Shown here piece after piece: positions 21,127-32,290 of a DNA stretch of 64,000 bases (positions are counted from its first letter, which is position 1; each line of letters begins with the position of its first letter). Under the pieces are notes generated by a model. The model saw only the letters and a list, made by a program, of their open reading frames with translations. It did no database searches and was not told the DNA's origin. The stretch spans positions 6,721,001 through 6,785,000 of the forward strand of contig BTPP01000001.1 in assembly GCA_037102815.1 (NCBI GenBank), in the 5' to 3' direction. Made by a program: the position numbers and the translations under genes. The DNA comes from Neurospora intermedia. Taxonomy: Eukaryota > Ascomycota > Sordariomycetes > Sordariales > Sordariaceae.

Positions 21127-22663
21127 TTCGATCCAAACACGTATATATAAGAATTTCCTCATCCATTCTCAACTTCCCTCTCTTTTCTTCTCTTCGATCA
21201 ATCCAAGCATTCTCACTTCCATTGTTCCAACGTCACGTGATACTGCACGCTCAGAATAATCTGACACGAGCAGGCTGAGCAGGGTCAGGAGGATGAGGAA
21301 TGGAGGGCGAGATGGACGATGGTGGTCGAGTGGCTTGTACTCGTGCTGACTGGGACGACCATCGCGGTTGGTGGCGTTGCGGTGATCGCGCGATCGATAT
21401 GGCCTGAGACTCCAGGCTTCTGTGGATCAGTGTACCTGGCCTTAACGCACCCGTTTGGGGCTGTCGACTGGACCTACCAGTGGGCACCTATTTACACCCT
21501 TGGGGTTGAAATGAGAGTCAGGAGACACCCCGCCGAGTGCTTGAGAGGTTGGTTTACTCTATGTTCAAATTCTAGTTGCGTTAACTTCGGATCAATAGAG
21601 GTATCCTATTGCATGTCTGATAGAAGGCTAACGCAATAGCCGGTAGTAGGAGCTTGTTGGGGCAAGAGATCTTGTTGCCTTTGGCTTCTATAGCGTTGCG
21701 TTATGTTGGGCCATGCTGAGATTGTAGGTGGCTGCTTCGCTCTTCCCCCCTCCCCTCCGTGTTTTTGGATTATTCGTGTTGAGATTGCTAACGGTGAGTG
21801 GTACTGGGAGCTTGTGGTGGCGACATGGACGCATATGCGGATGGGTGAGGGTTTTTACCTAGAGGTACCTAAGCTTGTGGTCAATGAGTCAATGTCCTTA
21901 GAAGTCAGGAGGGGTCCTTTGAGGGGGAGAAATGCCTGGTCAAGTTTGGAACAGCAAGCACGGATTTAGGGGGCGAGACGTCTTTCATTTCCTGGGCTGA
22001 ACTTGCTGTAAAGGAGAAAGTAAAGGAGTTGGCAAGAACGAGACAATCAACGAAAGGAATAACAAAAGAAGGAGGCACTTCTAGAGTCGTGCAACTTAGG
22101 AAGTCACCCAGGAATGCATTTTATTTTCCTCTTGCACTATCCAAAAACAGCCCCTGTACGCCGTGCTATCCATGATTTGTAAAGCGGTTCTAAGAGTCTA
22201 TTGGGTATTTCAACACGCAAAGTCGCAGAGGCAACGACCCTTCCCAATAAATGTCTTGAACCTTTCCCTCTCAGGAACAGCCCCTGTACGCCGTGCTATG
22301 CTATGATTTGCCCCAGCCCATTACTACTCCTTCAGCTTCATGTTTCGCGTTTTTTTTTCCCGGACGCCATCAACCCTCTAAAGTCCCATTTGTTCCAATC
22401 CATGTCCTAATCCACAACCCGCAGGAACTTACAAAGTGGAGTGGAATTGGCGTGTTTGAAGGGTATTTGGGCGTGTATAGAGTGTGCCCCATGTCGAAAC
22501 CTTCCAAAAAGCTCGTTGTTGATTCGTGTGGGAAGCCAATCAAGTAATTCCTCGTTTTTTTCCAATTCCGTCGATCCTTTTGGCTCCATCACGTCCTTTT
22601 TCATCTTCTCAAATCGCGCCTCTGTTCAGTCCTTGTTGGAAGCCCCTGTGTTAGTGTTGTCAT
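21127..22663. other. Intergenic, no gene supported
   Basis: A TATATAAG box near 21,141 is followed by an ATG-started frame at 21,319-21,639 (106 codons) with one hydrophobic stretch but no known domain. A second frame at 21,703-21,969 is similar in quality. TAGAGGTA octamers occur at 21,596-21,603 and 21,860-21,867. I do not commit to a gene. Confidence 0.4.
22146..22299 (+). repeat. 24-bp direct repeat, two copies 130 bp apart
   Basis: The 24 bases at 22,146-22,169 (starting AACAGCCCCTGTACGCC) recur exactly at 22,276-22,299. The sequence between them is unrelated to the copies, so this may mark a past local duplication or a small insertion bounded by repeats. Confidence 0.7.
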
Positions 22664-24076
22664 TTACCTAGGTAGATAAAGTCTCTTGCTGCTACCGGTA
22701 GATTCAGACTGGCATCCATCCTCCTCTTCCTCATCATCAAACGAGCTGTCCCAAGACGAGCTGGAGTCCCTCTTCTTTCTCCTTGTGGTGGTGGTGGTGG
22801 TGTTGTTGTTGTGGTTGTTGTTGTGGTTGTTCTTGTCAGGCCTTGTTGGCGGCTTAAACTCGTCCGAGTTCACCTGCACCATATCCATAAGACAGTCTAG
22901 GACGTACTTTGACCGTTCGAGGCGTGTTCGCTTGTACTTGTAGAGCGCGGCGGTGATGGCTGGCTTGGACTTGTACTCCCAGGTATTTTCGTACATGCCG
23001 AGGATGGCGTCGAGCTCTTTTTCTTCGGGTCGCTGGGGAGTGTTGGCTGTAGAGGTGAATGCAGGGGGTGAAAAAGGCGGGGTACCTCTAGGGACAATAG
23101 GGCACTTCTCCTGTTTGTAGTCCTCCTCTTCGTAGTTATCGTGTTCGGAGTCGTCCTCTTCGTAGTCCTCTGATTCGTACCTGTAGTTCTCCTGTCCGTA
23201 CTCCTGCTCCTCCTCCTCCTCCTCTTTCATTAACTCTGAAATAAGACGTAGGTGTTTATCGGATTGATTGATCATCCGACGAGCAGCATATCTCTGTGGG
23301 CCGTTCTGTAGCCGAGGATGGTAAAGAGGAGATAAATATGCCTTTGGGTCAAGTACGTTGACAAAGCCGCGAGAAGCATTATGTTTGGTCTGGGTTTCCG
23401 GGAGTAGACTCGCTGGGGCTTGATTATGGTATCCTACTCCTTCAGTAGAGGTAGAGCTATTTAAAGCTGTAGCTGTTGTATATGTCGGTGGATGAGAGCG
23501 TGTCAGGTCTACAGGGCAATCGACCGAGCGACCCATGCCGGACTTTAACTTCTCCGGCTGCTGTGTCGATTGCGAGGTCAAGATGTTGTTGAAGTCGGAA
23601 GAAGCGTGATTGCCTATATCGTAATAATTAGCAGTAAGATCAACATGGCCGGGTTTTTTGACGGAGTGCCAACCCGGTTGTTGAGGCAGTGCCCAAGTCT
23701 GAAACTGATTAGGGCCGAGTGAAGGCGCTGAGCAAACCGCAGGTCTCTGCTGAGGCACTATCGGTAGGGGAGGGATCTGTTGCCACTGTTGCTGCTGGTA
23801 CTGCTGGTGCTGCTGATGCTGCTGTCGAAGGCGAAACTGATCTGAATTCAGTTGGGCATGATTGACCCAAGGACCTTGAGGACGGACCTTGGAATTCCGA
23901 ATAACGGTCTGGTCGTTGGTGTAGTATTCCCCTGTCTGCCATGCTTTCTCGCCGACTGCCTGAATTTCCGCCAGATATCTTTGTTGAAGATCGCGGGGGA
24001 GATCGCCGAGGAAGTGGCCGTTGGGACGGGGGTCCACATTGTACTGCGGTGTTTGGTTGTGCCATGGTTCATCCAT
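22664..24076 (-). CDS. Low-complexity acidic, Gln-rich protein of unknown function
   Basis: A single-exon frame of 470 residues starting MDEPWHNQTPQY. From the N-terminus it has a Gln/His-rich tract at about 84-100, a central Pro/Ser/Thr-rich stretch, and a strongly acidic Glu/Asp/Tyr segment at about 285-330. A compact predicted-helical block follows at about 350-415, containing ELDAILGMYENTWEYKSK and KRTRLERSKYVLDCLMDM. A tail of Asn/His and Thr runs, RRKKR and an acidic end closes the protein. RRKKR could act as a nuclear localisation signal. Only the helical block looks like a possible domain, and I do not recognise it. The composition suggests a nuclear regulatory or scaffold protein, but this is inference. 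Two TAGAGGTA octamers (23,083 and 23,446) lie inside the coding region. Confidence 0.65.
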   Translation of the reverse strand: MDEPWHNQTPQYNVDPRPNGHFLGDLPRDLQQRYLAEIQAVGEKAWQTGEYYTNDQTVIRNSKVRPQGPWVNHAQLNSDQFRLRQQHQQHQQYQQQQWQQIPPLPIVPQQRPAVCSAPSLGPNQFQTWALPQQPGWHSVKKPGHVDLTANYYDIGNHASSDFNNILTSQSTQQPEKLKSGMGRSVDCPVDLTRSHPPTYTTATALNSSTSTEGVGYHNQAPASLLPETQTKHNASRGFVNVLDPKAYLSPLYHPRLQNGPQRYAARRMINQSDKHLRLISELMKEEEEEEQEYGQENYRYESEDYEEDDSEHDNYEEEDYKQEKCPIVPRGTPPFSPPAFTSTANTPQRPEEKELDAILGMYENTWEYKSKPAITAALYKYKRTRLERSKYVLDCLMDMVQVNSDEFKPPTRPDKNNHNNNHNNNTTTTTTRRKKRDSSSSWDSSFDDEEEEDGCQSESTGSSKRLYLPR

Positions 24077-24350
24077 CGCGGCGGTCGACTGGTAGGAGTG
24101 GGATCCAACATGGGTGAGAATTGGTGAGAAAAAAGTGAAACCGATGTTGAGACAGAATCGACTGGAGATTCTGGGTGGAAGGAAGAAAGGAACATCGAGA
24201 GATGGGCGAGTGCCTGTTATTATATACCTCTACTTGACGATGTTCGACACGTGTCTTTTCGAAGATATTTCGACGCTTTATGCACTGCACGAGTCTTCAA
24301 GCATCACGTCGAGAAAGTCCTGGATTGTATCACCATTTGGGCCTTGGATA

Positions 24351-24815
24351 GAGCTTGACTTGCCGCACCGTCCCTAATGTCCTCATGCACCCTTTTCGAC
24401 TTCGCGTACCCTATGTCAGCTGTCATAAATTCCCGTATTTTCCATGATTCTAATCATCTCAAAGCGCGAAGGCATGAGGGCATAGAAAAAAGTTAACTAC
24501 AATAGATTATAAAGTATAAGCACCCTATTGTAGGTTGAATTGTCAATTTGGGGGGTAGATATAGTCGGGTTGGGGATTTGTAGTTGTGTAGAGGTAGATA
24601 TGTGCCTTTGATTGTGCTGGAAAGTATCTGAACTCGCCAAAGTTTCATTAACATATGAGTAGATGTTATATAATATTTTGAAAGTCGGTTTTACTACACA
24701 AAACGCGGGACTTTACATATCAGCTGTCACCGGTTGGCATGTGGGGAAAAAGGGGTGCGCGAAGTCAAAATAGGGTGCATGAGGACATTGGGGATGGTGC
24801 GGCAAGTTAAGCTCC
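24351..24815. mobile_element. ~465-bp MITE-like element
   Basis: The left arm at 24,351-24,425 (GAGCTTGACTTGCCGCACCG...CCTCATGCACCC...TTCGCG...CAGCTGTCA) is matched by the reverse complement of 24,715-24,815. The interior is AT-richer and non-coding and contains one TAGAGGTA octamer. It sits about 275 bp upstream of the acidic-protein ATG and 180 bp before the Mutator-like element. No transposase is present, so it would depend on an autonomous partner. No target duplication was fixed. Confidence 0.6.
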
Positions 24816-24992
24816 TTGGATATACCCGTTTGGAGAGAAAGATTAAGACAACATAGAGGTACATGCTAGTCAAACAGTTGCATTTGAGTTGGTTACCTCC
24901 CGTCTAGAGGTATGCAGTAAAACATGTGTACTTCGGTTTGCTAACGATTTGTATGGCTGGGTAGGTGTACCCTGTTTTTTTGCGAATCAATG

Positions 24993-25225
24993 TGCAATTG
25001 CGATTTCACGTACCGCAAAAACTCGCGAAACAGGCCAAAAGCTATCCCTCTTTCAGCGCCGGGAATATGGCAGAAATCTGCCAGGGGTGTGTCCAGTAAG
25101 GGGCTTCCCTCCCCGCACCCACCCCATTCCCTACAGGTACCCAGTCCCACCCAGAAAAGTGGGACGACAGCTGAATGACACCTGACATTGAAAACCCCGT
25201 TTTTACCCGCTAAATTTCGACTTTC
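24993..25225 (+). repeat. Left terminal inverted repeat of the MULE
   Basis: Complementary to 28,122-28,432 apart from one long gap. It ends on the inside with an ACAGCTGAATGACA motif related to the TCAGCTGTCA motif at the inner end of the right arm. Confidence 0.7.
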
Positions 25226-25448
25226 AAATGCACGTAACATCCTCCTAACTTAATCGTTTCTTTCACTCTTTTTCATACAGCCATTTGCACCCCATTTGCA
25301 CCACATTTACACTGCTCAATTGCAGCCATTTACACGTCGCATACCAACACCCACATTCACAACACCCACACTCACAATACTCTAACGTACGTAATCTCGC
25401 TCAAATTAATTAATTTTAATCGCTTTCAATCGTTGATAATTGATTTAA

Positions 25449-28006
25449 ATGCCTAATAATACCCTAGTTACTTCTATACGACGCCGTCGTCGCGAGTCAA
25501 ATGCCTTATTAGTTATTTTCGCTAGCGATGCCTCCTTCGATTATAACGCTGAATAGGAGGTGCCCACTAACGACCCTATCTTTAGTATTACTCCCTAACC
25601 TTCGTTGGACTATACTATCCTTGAGGTTATTGAAATGTGTTATTATTATTGCTTTAGCGTTGTAATTTAGCGAAGCTATAAGCGCGATAATTTACGAGTA
25701 CTAGAGATATACGGTAAGCGATGGAAGATAGTTATACGATGTGACTACGTTGAGTATTAAAAATACTTTAACGATAACCCCTATAAGAAGCAATGGACTA
25801 TATTACGAAAGATCGTACGCGGCTATCCCTTCCGTATAGTATTATCGAGTTTGAAAGTTAATAATTATAATTGGACTATTAGGGCAATGGACTATACCTA
25901 TCGCAGGCACCCCCCTTCTTAAGACCTCTCTGCACATATGATATTTCGAAGTTAGGGTACCGATGTTGATACTTGGGAAGCGATTATGGGTCTTTTTAAC
26001 TAACGGGACTTACTAATGCGGTCTATCTATACTACCGTTTAATAACGCTACTCTAAGCTTTATTTTACGTATAAAGATCTTGAGAATATACGATAGATAT
26101 TACGCTCTAATAATAGAAACGGCTATATAGATACCTAAGCCTTCGTTAAGAAGTTTGACAATAATAAGTTAGTTACATTTAAACGGTTTAAGTTTAATAA
26201 TTATAGGGATGAAGAGGAGGAGGAGGAGGGGACTATACTACGCTACGCTTTTTGGTTAACCTATGCCCAAAAGAGGATATGGATGCAATACCCTTATATT
26301 CTATTACTCGATGCTATATATAAGACTAACTATTACTATGCCCCCTTAGTATAGGGGGTAATACTTACCCCCGAAAAGACCTCTATACTAGTCTTTTAAA
26401 TAATAATTAATAATAAGAGGGAGGAGGGTTTTACGTAGTTGATTGAGAGATTCGAGGAGGTAGTTAGAAAATTAGAAATCCTACCACTATAAGTTATTAT
26501 TATTAATAGAGACTCCTAGTTAATTAGTACAATTAATTGTGTCTTCCTAGATGCCCAGCGGCAGTATTGCGTATAGTATATTAATTGCAATATTATTGAT
26601 TATTTTAAAAAGGATTGGGTCCCTATAGCTAGTAACGGGGACGAGGGTATTATTACCAGTAATAGAGACGAAGGTAACGACGAGGGGTCTAGCGGTAAGG
26701 AGTTTAGTAGCGAGAATTCTAGTTCGTCGTTGTTACAGTCTTCTAGAAGCGAGGCGGCTATAGTAAAGTAAAGGGATGTAAATGATTTCTAACAACTACG
26801 CCAGTTATATTAAAAGGTTAGGACGGCTAAGAGGACGTAGTTTGGCTTAGGACTACTACCCGCTAAGGTCGCTAATATTAGATTAGTACTATTTTATTTA
26901 TAGTAGTATATAATCTATACCGCTTTTATACCGGATTTTGAAGCTGCTTAGTCTCTACTCTATCGCTAATTTGAGGGGTCCTAGGAGGCTATCGTTAAAT
27001 GGATTAAACTTAACTTTATACTGTATAAGATAGAGTGGGCAGGTTACTATATAAGGAACTACTTTAATTGTAGCCAGCGTACTATATTATTAAATAAATC
27101 TAATAATAGTTCGTTGAAGTCGTTTAACCTCTCGGCTCGTGGCGGTCTTGTTGAGCTTTACGACGCTTGTAATGCTTATATACGCAACCGTTATATATAG
27201 TTTAAAGAAAAGATGAGTGTTGCTGCCTTACGGGTACGCGTTAGATGGGTTGGTAATAAGTAGATAGGTACAATACCGCTTGAGTTAATTGTTTGGGGGT
27301 TAGATTTGATGGAGAGGTAATATTATTAGTTGAAAGTAAGCCTCCCTACCCTTAGATAGTTATTTGGTATAGATCTGGCCCCCTGCTTATATAGTTTTCG
27401 TGCCTAGTATGGTCTTCCTTGCGCGTACGAGATGGAGGTTATCCTCAATGAGGAGAGGGAGGGTGGCGTTTTAATAGATAGGGAGGATATCTATCTATTC
27501 TGGTATTTTCGTTAATGACGTGTAAGTGCTAACCCTATCCTATAGCCGAAGCTTCCCTATACTAACGTATACTAAAGGATGCGGTAGATAGATATTTACG
27601 CCTTCGACCAGTAGCTAAGGGAGTCCCTAAAGGTCGCCCCCCCAAGTAGGGTGGCCCGTTTGGCGACGAGGCTATCTTGCCCGCTCAAAGCAAGCCGGCT
27701 GGTGCTGGTAGAAAGTCTAAGAATACTGTACCTATTCGAGCTTTAGTACGGCGTAACTATTCCTAGTATGAATTGGGGCCTAGTATTGAGGCGATGGATG
27801 CTAGTGACGCCCGTGCTCGTGCCCAGAGTGAGGCACGCAGCTGTATTGAGGTTATAGTAGTAGATGATGAGGATGACGAGCTGGGGAGATATTGGGAGGC
27901 GAGGGCGAGAGAGCAGGTAGTAAGAGAGGAGGTAGCTATTGAGATATCGTCAACCTCCTCCCTCTCTGAGACAGAGTCTATAGAGCTGTCAGATGTCAGT
28001 ATTTAA
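25449..28006 (+). pseudogene. RIP-degraded MULE transposase
   Basis: From ATG 25,449 the frame reads through TAG and TAA codons that stand where CAG and CAA are expected, the normal result of CpA to TpA mutation. The N-terminal part has an Arg-rich block and a WTI(L/R)-type region like the zinc/FAR1 part of fungal MULEs. The central block at about 26,240-26,360 has FWLTYAQKRIWMQYPYILLL then DAIYKTNYYYAPL, the DDE-core signature of MULE transposases (L-D-x-TYKTN). VIIINRD follows at about 26,490-26,520. The last part (about 27,773-28,006) is open and acidic, ending near SLSETESIELSDVSI. The frame is not uniform to the end, so at least one shift or intron also exists. Confidence 0.7.
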
Positions 28007-28121
28007 AATAGTCTATAATAATATACTTAATACTATGAAAAGTATCAACAGATTATTATTGCGATGCCCGCTTTGAGAAGTTGGGTTGGGATGGCTGTCT
28101 TGTGCCATGTCTGGAGACATT

Positions 28122-28432
28122 AAAAAGCTCGAAATTACTAGCAAAAACGGCCGGTATTATATGTCAGCTGTCATCTGGTGGGACTGGGTACCTGTAGGGA
28201 ATGGGGTGGGTGCGGGGAGGGATTCCCCCAGTAAGCCGGAATTTGCCAGTAGATGTGGCCCTCCAGTCAGTGAAAACTCGCGGCCATTGCCCTCCACTTC
28301 AACTTACATACATCTCGAGGCACAGGGACCGGCCTGATCCTGCCAGCTACCTGCACAAATCTGCCCTCTGCCCGGAGCTGAGAGAGGGGTAGCTTTTGGC
28401 CTGTTTCGCGAGTTTCTGCGGTATGTAGTGGC
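28122..28432 (-). repeat. Right terminal inverted repeat of the MULE
   Basis: Reverse complement of the left arm with an additional internal segment of about 140 bp. The inner end is TATGTCAGCTGTCATCTGG; the outer end reads toward GCCACTACATACCGCAG on the minus strand. Confidence 0.7.
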
Positions 28433-28966
28433 TTGCAGTGCCTGTATGCGCGCCTTGTGCTGTCAAGCCTCTTCCAACATGTCCCTCCGCACTCCATATT
28501 CATCAGGCTTATCTGTATCCTACAAATTGACGAGCCTCCGGCCTCTTGGGCAGGAAAATGCCGAGCCGAGTCGCCATGCGACCGTAAACACGAGGTGGCT
28601 ACACTTTCTAGAAGATTCAAGAACAGGGGCCTTTGCGCGGGATTATGCAATGCTTGGAGTCCGGTATTCCCAGTCTTTACCTCCGCATGTATAACCTGAT
28701 TTATGCACGTGGAAGTGTCCGGGTGGCAAATCCTCTCAGATATTTATTCCTTCATTGACTCCCGACTTCAATGGGGCCGAATATCTTCCTAGATTCCAGA
28801 TCTTTCCTTCTAACAAGCATCCTGCTCCGAATCGGTCATTCTTTTTAGATCCCTCTCCATTTCGCTTCCTTGTTCTGAGCCCTCGAATGTCTTTCGGCAG
28901 CAAATTCAACGTTATCGGCTTGAAAAAAATCAAGTCTCTCAGGCTCCGTTTCTCTTCGCCACTTTC
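28433..28966. other. Intergenic between the MULE and the small-protein cluster
   Basis: About 530 bp of normal base composition. Overlapping short frames (for example 28,428-28,694) have no domain, and I see no gene. Confidence 0.5.
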
Positions 28967-29638
28967 TCAAAGATCATCCACGTCCTGGCCATTTTCATCA
29001 TCCTTAACAGCGGGAGATGGGGTCTTATTCCATGTCACCGTCCCAGAACTTTTGACTGTAATCGTCATGGACCCTCGCGCCTCCTTCGTACATCTGGTTA
29101 CAGTACCGCCCGCGGCCTCGAATTCGATCGTGGAAGAGTCATGGATCTTGAGATCCATTTTGTTGTCATTTCCTTGGCTGGTGCTGACTGTGACCAGGGC
29201 ATGACCATTGGTGACAATCTTGATGGTCGCAGTCGCTTCCGTATTGAACTCGATCGCAACGGGGACACGGTCACCCCAGCTCAGGCTGAAAGTCTTGGGA
29301 GGGCCACCGGTGGTCGTTATGCCAGGTGTGTTGCCGTCACCGACGTTCAGGTCGTCAGGCTGGCTGTAAATGGTCATGGCGCGGCGGATGTGATACAGGC
29401 TCTTGAGGAAACCCAAAGCCTCCTCACCCGAGGTCGGCGGCCCTTTCGCTTTCTCTTGCTCACACCAGTGGAGGTAATAGGTAGCCCACACATCTCCTGT
29501 GATCTCCTCATACTCTCTGCACTGGGCTATGGTGCTTTCGAGGTTCTCCTTCCATCCTGAGGCTGCTGCTGCCACGTCGTGCTGGATGACTGCACGTGGG
29601 TACGCTGGCTGCGCGTCGATCGGTTTCGGGTCAGACAT
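28967..29638 (-). CDS. Small protein of unknown function, possible distant member of the local family (P1)
   Basis: A single-exon frame of 223 residues with ATG at 29,638. Residues 1-95 are helical (EEITGDVWATYYLHWCEQE, EEALGFLKSLYHIRRAM). Residues about 110-205 look like a beta domain of short alternating strands (FSLSWGDRVPVAIEF, ATIKIVTNGHALVTVST, SMTITVKSSGTVTW). The tail is acidic (DDENGQDVDDL). No signal peptide or membrane segment is seen. The layout of a helical N-terminal part plus a small beta domain ending in an x-MTITV-type strand matches the two proteins encoded downstream at 31.6-33.5 kb, but sequence similarity to them is weak. I do not recognise the family. All three genes are on the minus strand, separated by 1.9 kb and 0.8 kb. 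Confidence 0.65.
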   Translation of the reverse strand: MSDPKPIDAQPAYPRAVIQHDVAAAASGWKENLESTIAQCREYEEITGDVWATYYLHWCEQEKAKGPPTSGEEALGFLKSLYHIRRAMTIYSQPDDLNVGDGNTPGITTTGGPPKTFSLSWGDRVPVAIEFNTEATATIKIVTNGHALVTVSTSQGNDNKMDLKIHDSSTIEFEAAGGTVTRCTKEARGSMTITVKSSGTVTWNKTPSPAVKDDENGQDVDDL

Positions 29639-31579
29639 GGCTCAGGTGATGGTAAGGTGTGACTCGAGGTTGAGGCAGAATGTTGCGGGGTGGACGGACG
29701 GCCGTTATATGGGGGGATATGTGGCTGATGAGAAAGAGAAAGTGGTAAGGTCGATAGTGGACTGGACAACAGGACTGAAGTCTTCAGACGTGGACTGTCG
29801 TGAAAGGACAAAAGAGGTCAGAGGATGTTGCTGATATATTCAGGATGAAGACGAAGCTACCTCTACGCACGATCGCGGGGCAAGGCTGGAGGAGGATGTA
29901 GGCACCTTCTGGGAGATGGTGCTGGGAAGTGGGACCGGCCCGGCAGGCAGACGGCTGGCCGACTGATCATACGAACAACTCTTTCGGGATATGGAGGAGA
30001 CCAAGGCTGTATGCAGGGATTGTTTAACGGCCAGTTTGTCACAACAAACAATCACGTCTTCAGTCCTCGAACTCGAGGTCCCAAGGAGGATGGCTTTCGG
30101 GCAAGATATCAGCAGGCTCTCGATCAGCAAAAGGAGAAGCTGGCCAGACTCTGGTCCTGCTGCGTAAGGGAACACATCTTCGCAATACCTCTACCGCACA
30201 CGTTTGAGAAGAGAGCGGCACATGTATCGCCGAAAATACCACGGGAAACAACCCTGTAATGTCCCTAACCTGCACTGCATTTCTTGTCTTCTTCTTCAAC
30301 AGTCTCAAGTCCATACGAACCAAGTCCAGAGGTACGTATCGTGCTAATGTCGGTGTCAGCATGGCAGAGAGACTGAACCATCCAACCACCCGAGACATCG
30401 CCACTCCCAATACCCGTGGACGACACAGGTTGACGCGCATCGCCAAAGCCATGAGCTCGGATTCCGACGACGATATGGATTGGGAACCCTCTTCGTCAGT
30501 GCACTGGCAGCAGAGGAAGAGACGCTTTTCGGTGCCCGCTTATTCGATCGAATGCAAGCCGAATGATTCAGTCCATTTCGGCGTCCTCGCTCCTATCGCT
30601 AATCGTATATCGCTGTTTGCCCGTCAATCGTTAGCTTTTCTGCCTTTTGCACACACAAATTGAGGACCGGAAACCTCTTTGCTGTATATTGTCAAGACCG
30701 GATGAAATGCTGAAATGCAAATGTCGCTTGGCGACGAGCTGCCTTTCGGCTGGCACTGCGAACGCTGGTTGGAGCTGTCCAACTTTCCGGTTCTCGCGAC
30801 TTCCGCGGGCGTGAAGCAATGTTGCATTCGAACACGCAAAGTTCTTTGACTTGGACTGAAGGAGACAAAAGGGAAAAGCCATGAGTCGGATTTGAGAACA
30901 CTTGTGTCGAGGCAAAAATGGAAGATGGAAAGAAAAGCACGATGGAAAGCAAGCAATTGGTCGTCTGGAAAGTGTGAAAGTTTGGACAAGAAGAGAAGGC
31001 TTCCAGTCCGTAGGGGAACGAGACGGGGAATCGGAGGCGCGCAGAAGTATTTGCCTGGCAGTGTTCAAGGGCACAATGCCCCGCTTGGTGAATCGACTGT
31101 GGAAAGAGTAAGAAGTCACCAATCAAGGTTGCGATCCCAGCGCTCTTTCCTTTGGCAGCGCGTTTGCGCGGACACAAAGTTTCATGTCGGGTTTTGTCGG
31201 CAAGATTTGACGTTACAAGGACTTGCACGAATGGAAGGCACAATACGGAAAATAATCATTTCGTGGAAACAGTGCTTTGGTTCGCTACTTTGAAGAGAAC
31301 ATCATGCTAGAAACATTTTCCACTTTTCTTCCCTGGCTTGACTTCCGCAAGATCGCATTCAGTCATCTTGATTCCTTGTACAATGGCCATCAAGTCACTT
31401 CTGCTTCCCGTGGTCCCTTCTCCATTTGTTGCTCATTTCGAGGTGTGAGCTACCGCTCCAATATCTTTTGAATGGTCAGCGAGTGGTTCGTCTTCGCATT
31501 TTGTGTCTTGAGGAATTCCCGGAACTTACCAAGTCGTGCTTCGGTACATGTACTCCTCCGAGTGGAAAAGACCTTTAGC
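29639..31579. other. Intergenic in the small-protein cluster, one doubtful plus-strand frame
   Basis: The plus frame 30,259-30,663 contains SDSDDDMDWEPSS and follows a good pyrimidine tract plus CAACAG acceptor (30,297-30,302), so part of it may be an exon of an unmodelled gene. I could not match it to a donor in phase. Minus frames at 30,631-31,243 have no domain. TAGAGGTA octamers occur at 29,858-29,865 and 30,186-30,193. Confidence 0.35.
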
Positions 31580-32191
31580 CTAGGCCCATCCGTTCTGAAT
31601 CGCCACATTGGGGTTGGCGTTGTAGTTGGGGTTGGGGATGGGGTTGCCCCTCTTCTGGACAACAACAGTGATGGTGACAGGTCCTTCACCGTGGAGGTTG
31701 AGTGCAGAGACAACACCATTCTCCAGGACCTGAATGCAGTAGTGTCCCATGACGGCGCTCGAGGCGCTTGTGGTCTCGTTGGCTTGGACAGCCTGAGGAT
31801 AGACGATCTGGCCTCCAAGAGCTCTAGCCTCGTGCTCAGCCTCCTGGCGACGAAGCATGTTGATCGCCCTGCTAAGGTCCTGGAAATTGGCGGCAGGTAG
31901 CTCCCTGATCAGCTTGAGGATGCTGGACGAGAAGTATTCACTGAACAGTCCGCCCAGATCGTCTCCGTTTCCGAGCCAGCCGAGGCCATTGTCCTCCACG
32001 TGCTCCTTGTACTTGACGGCGAGTCTCTTGAGGGCCTCTGACATCTTGACGTCTTTGTCAGGAGAACCGGGGTAAGCGAAGTTGTCCTGGAGGAAGTGGA
32101 CAAATTTGGCGATGGCCACAATTTGCTCCCTCTGGACTATGTCCTCTCCCGGATTGTTCTGCTGGTACTGTTCCATTTTTACTTCTGTCAT
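31580..32191 (-). CDS. Small protein of unknown function, local paralogue family (P2)
   Basis: A single-exon frame of 203 residues from ATG 32,191, with a TATAAA box about 95 bp upstream. It is clearly related to the next protein (33,006-33,506). Shared landmarks in order are a helix around KFVHFLQDNF (28-37), a KRLAVKY helix (55-61), MLRRQ (111-115), QAVQANE (133-139) and the strand ALNLHGEGPVTITVVVQK (163-180). An Asn/Pro-rich tail follows. The last third is predicted to be a small beta domain. There is no signal peptide, membrane segment or catalytic motif. Function is unknown; the repeated presence of such genes on one strand points to local duplication and divergence. Confidence 0.75.
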   Translation of the reverse strand: MTEVKMEQYQQNNPGEDIVQREQIVAIAKFVHFLQDNFAYPGSPDKDVKMSEALKRLAVKYKEHVEDNGLGWLGNGDDLGGLFSEYFSSSILKLIRELPAANFQDLSRAINMLRRQEAEHEARALGGQIVYPQAVQANETTSASSAVMGHYCIQVLENGVVSALNLHGEGPVTITVVVQKRGNPIPNPNYNANPNVAIQNGWA

Positions 32192-32284
32192 TGACTGGAG
32201 GGTGGAAGATGGTGCAGTGGTGGTGGTTAATCCCCAAGGAGAGAAGGGTGGTGTAAGGTGAGAAGAGTGTTTTCGGGCAAGAAA

Positions 32285-32290
32285 TTTATA
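32285..32290 (-). promoter_or_regulatory. TATA box of the P2 gene
   Basis: GGGTATAAATTTC on the minus strand, about 95-100 bp before the ATG at 32,191, is a normal position for a fungal TATA promoter. Confidence 0.45.

Larger units (their letters stand above)
24993..28432 (+). mobile_element. Mutator-like DNA transposon (MULE) with long TIRs
   Basis: The ends carry long inverted repeats. The left arm at about 24,993-25,225 (ACTCGCGAAACAGGCCAAAA..., CCCTCCCCGCACCCACCCCA, GGTACCCAGTCCCAC) matches the reverse complement of about 28,122-28,432. The right arm has roughly 140 bp more sequence in its middle. Between the arms lies a plus-strand transposase fossil of MULE type. The interior from about 25,400 to 28,060 is AT-rich and CpA-depleted, as after RIP, while the arms have normal composition. 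Edges are uncertain by tens of bases, and the expected 9-bp or similar target duplication was not found. Confidence 0.75.

Noticed and set aside
30631-31243. Minus-strand frames of 163 and 183 codons between the P1 and P2 genes
   Set aside because: Two overlapping frames in different phases with no domain and no promoter or splice context.
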